Of a DNA stretch of 64,000 nt, positions 62,061 through 64,000 are shown piece after piece (within the stretch, counting starts at the first letter, position 1; every line of letters begins with the position of its first letter). The notes under the pieces are model-generated. The model worked only from the letters and a program-made list of their open reading frames with translations, was not told the origin of the DNA and did no database searches. A program made the position numbers and the translations under genes. Origin of the DNA: Bifidobacterium mizhiense (GTDB lineage Bacteria; Actinomycetota; Actinomycetes; Actinomycetales; Bifidobacteriaceae); NCBI RefSeq assembly GCF_020884755.1, contig NZ_BPWE01000002.1:62001-126000 (forward strand). The letters run 5' to 3'.

Positions 62061-63053
62061 TCACTGCGGCAGACTCAAGCGGCCGTCCTGGCCGATCTCC
62101 AGAAGGCCGTCCTCGTCCAGGGAGGCGATACACCGATCAAGTCGGATTTCGTCGTCGCACAGGGATTTCAGGTCCTTCCTGGAGACGGGCGCGCCAGAAG
62201 CCTGCCGCAGCGCCTGGAGGATGGATCCGCGAATCTGCCGATCGGTGCCTGCGAAGCGCTGCCGGGGCCTGGTTCTGCCTGCACCCAGACCGGGCAGACC
62301 AGCCTTGAGGAAACGGCAGTGGCCGGCCAGAGGACAGATGTCACAAGCCGGCTTGCGGGCCACACAGACCGTGGCGCCCAGCTCCATAACGGCCTGATTC
62401 CATCGGGCCGAGGGCGGCTCCCGCCAGGCTGCCGACCGGATCTGCGGGTCAGCCGTTCCCAAGCTGTCGTCACCGTTCACGTGATGATCAGAAACTTCTG
62501 AATCTTCGTCCTCAGGCAGGACCTGCCAGGCCAACTGGCGCTCCTCTCGGCTGGCAGCACCCCCTTTGGATTCACGTCCCAGAAAGACCCTGGAGAGCAC
62601 CCTGCGAATGTTGGTATCGATGACGACGATCCTCTCGCCGTAGGCAAAGCTCATGACAGCGCTGGCCGTATAGTCGCCGATGCCAGGCAGGGCCACCAGC
62701 TGGTCGTAATCCCGGGGCAGCCGGTCTGCGTACTGACTGGCCACCTGCCGCGCACACTCCTGTAGGCGCAGGGCTCGGCGCGGGTAACCCAACCTGCCCC
62801 AGGCCGTAATGACTTCAGCCTTGGGGGCGGCGGCCAGTGAGGCCGCATCCGGCCAGACATTCATCCAGGCCGTCCAGTAGGGCACCACCCGACTCATCTG
62901 GGTCTGTTGGCTCATGACCTCGGAGACCAGGACCCCCCAGGGCGTGGTTCGCCCGAAGCGCCAGGGCAGGTCGCGGGCATATCGGCTCCACCAGTCGAAC
63001 AGCCGCAAACGTATGGGCTCCGTCTCCGCCAAGGTCGTCTCCGCACGCTCCAT
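62061..63053 (-). CDS. mutY: A/G-specific adenine glycosylase
   Basis: Removes adenine mispaired with 8-oxoguanine or guanine. Of 330 residues. The catalytic glutamate is in VSEVMSQQTQMSRV near residue 45, the helix-hairpin-helix is ALPGIGDYTASAVMSF near residue 123, the catalytic aspartate is in VIDTNIRRVLSR near residue 145, and the iron-sulfur cluster is CVARKPACDICPLAGHC, with correct C-x6-C-x2-C-x5-C spacing. Between aspartate and cluster there is an extra hydrophilic insert of about 25 residues (EDEDSEVSDHHVNGDDS). The C-terminus is a short winged-helix-like segment and not the NUDIX domain of long MutY. Upstream it faces trmL. Confidence 0.93.
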   Translation of the reverse strand: MERAETTLAETEPIRLRLFDWWSRYARDLPWRFGRTTPWGVLVSEVMSQQTQMSRVVPYWTAWMNVWPDAASLAAAPKAEVITAWGRLGYPRRALRLQECARQVASQYADRLPRDYDQLVALPGIGDYTASAVMSFAYGERIVVIDTNIRRVLSRVFLGRESKGGAASREERQLAWQVLPEDEDSEVSDHHVNGDDSLGTADPQIRSAAWREPPSARWNQAVMELGATVCVARKPACDICPLAGHCRFLKAGLPGLGAGRTRPRQRFAGTDRQIRGSILQALRQASGAPVSRKDLKSLCDDEIRLDRCIASLDEDGLLEIGQDGRLSLPQ

Positions 63054-63165
63054 GGGTCACACCGCCCTTCACCATCCGATTCCGCCTCATTCAACCGCCG
63101 TATTCTGCCTGACGGTGCCGACCGGCACTGCCTGGCCTGTCGTTTGGCGACGGTAGGTTGGCCTC

Positions 63166-63819
63166 ATGAACAGGCAGGAACAGGAGCGGTCCGGCGACCC
63201 CTCGAAGGCCGTCGAGAGCATGTACGAGTACGGATACCGCAAATCGAATTATGGTCCCGACGAGCTGGTCACTGACGCCCACGGCAACCCGATCTCCGTG
63301 GTGGATGCCATGATGAAGGCCGATCAGGCCAGCCGGGTCAAGACCTCCACGCCCCACCTGTGCTACTACTCGCCGCGGATCCCCGGCAACACCGGCTCGG
63401 CCATCCGCCTATGCGCCGTGACCGGCACCATCCTGCACCTGATAGAGCCCCTGGGCTTCAACCTCAAAGACACCAAGCTGCGCCGGGCCGGCCTGGACTA
63501 CCATGACATGGCCCATGTGGTCCTGCACCCGGACTTCGACGACCTGGTCCGCTCCATGCCCGACAGCCGAATCATCGCCTTCACCGCCCACGCCGACAAG
63601 CTCTACACCGAGGTCAGCTACCGGCCGGACGACATCCTCCTGTTCGGCCCCGAACCGGGCGACATCCCCGACCCCATGGAGATCATGGCCGGCCCTCACG
63701 TGGCCGAACAGGTCAGGCTGCCCATGCGGCCCAGCCTGCGCAGCCTGAACCTGACCAACTGCGCCTCCATCGCCATCTACGAGGCCTGGCGGCAACTGGG
63801 ATTCCAAGGCGGTCGCTGA
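63166..63819 (+). CDS. trmL: tRNA (cytidine(34)-2'-O)-methyltransferase, SPOUT family
   Basis: Methylates the 2'-OH of the wobble base in certain leucine tRNAs. Of 217 residues, with an N-terminal extension of about 60 residues relative to the short enzymes. The SPOUT core shows YYSPRIPGNTGSAIRLCAVT, HLIEPLGFNLKDTKLRRAGL, YHDMAHV, LFGPEPGDIP and the final knot motif RSLNLTNCASIAIYEAWRQL. The ATG follows TAGGTTGGCCTC, in which TAGGTT could be a -10 box giving a short or leaderless mRNA. Convergent with the UPF0210 gene (15-base gap). Confidence 0.93.
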   Translation: MNRQEQERSGDPSKAVESMYEYGYRKSNYGPDELVTDAHGNPISVVDAMMKADQASRVKTSTPHLCYYSPRIPGNTGSAIRLCAVTGTILHLIEPLGFNLKDTKLRRAGLDYHDMAHVVLHPDFDDLVRSMPDSRIIAFTAHADKLYTEVSYRPDDILLFGPEPGDIPDPMEIMAGPHVAEQVRLPMRPSLRSLNLTNCASIAIYEAWRQLGFQGGR

Positions 63820-63834
63820 ACCCTGCGAGCACAC

Positions 63835-64000
63835 TCAGTTCTTGAAGCTGTGAATGGGTGCCGGGATGTGTCCGCCTCGATTGACGAAGTCCGCGCAGGA
63901 ACGGGTATTGACCGGCACGACCGGCCCGCCGCCCATGAGTCCGCCGAACTCGGCCCACTCGCCCACCTGCTTACCGATGACAGGAATGACCCTGACTGCA
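63835..64000 (-). CDS. UPF0210/PFL family protein, 3' end only
   Basis: The last 54 codons of a gene that continues past the window edge. The translated tail contains [20 protein letters not shown] and [17 protein letters not shown], the very conserved C-terminal signature of the UPF0210 (PFL) family, distantly related to pyruvate formate-lyase. Biochemical role not established. It lies convergent to trmL. Confidence 0.85.
   Translation of the reverse strand, partial: AVRVIPVIGKQVGEWAEFGGLMGGGPVVPVNTRSCADFVNRGGHIPAPIHSFKN

Overview
The window reads as chromosomal DNA from a Bifidobacterium, most likely one of the insect-gut lineages (asteroides/indicum type). That placement is inferred. It rests on the high GC content, actinobacterial protein features (RNase J, AdnAB-like helicase-nucleases, rpoB-rpoC with bifidobacterial-type sequences) and a kinase/FN3/MoxR/DUF58/transglutaminase operon, which is the arrangement known in bifidobacteria as the PFNA cluster. 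No rRNA, tRNA, CRISPR array, phage or insertion sequence was recognised.

Layout. 1-9.8 kb is carbohydrate and nucleoside metabolism: a partial nucleoside hydrolase, two sugar-porter MFS transporters (one in an operon with an alpha/beta esterase and divergent from an AraC-type regulator), a 67-aa orphan protein, a DUF4391 protein, glycerate kinase and a zinc alcohol dehydrogenase. 10-19.6 kb is housekeeping: an SRAP/YedK DNA-protein crosslink protein, peptide deformylase, GlmM, aminopeptidase N, a lipase-like hydrolase, a butanediol-type dehydrogenase and RNase J.

19.6-30 kb is the most unusual part. Two diverged dapA genes flank an island of nine minus-strand genes: five 259-aa paralogues of a seven-helix membrane protein resembling the Bax inhibitor-1/YccA family, two DUF805 membrane proteins and two YbjN-like proteins. 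A roughly 75-bp scar of an RNase J gene lies just downstream of the second dapA. This shows that a dapA-rnj segment was duplicated, one rnj copy decayed, and the island now occupies the space. Inside the island a 1.76-kb two-gene block is itself duplicated. dapB lies immediately upstream of the second dapA.

30-40.7 kb holds an MFS exporter-like protein, a GNAT acetyltransferase and two large, translationally coupled helicase-nucleases (AdnB-like and AdnA-like) for double-strand-break resection. 40.9-53.2 kb is the PFNA-type operon: Ser/Thr kinase, giant membrane-anchored FN3/Ig-like protein, MoxR ATPase, DUF58 protein, and a transglutaminase-fold membrane protein whose catalytic Cys, His and Asp positions are all substituted. 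It ends at a strong 20-bp-stem terminator facing rpoC. 53.4-64 kb carries rpoC, rpoB (TTG start), a membrane-anchored hypothetical protein, a MutY lacking the usual C-terminal NUDIX domain, the tRNA methyltransferase TrmL and the 3' end of a UPF0210 family gene.
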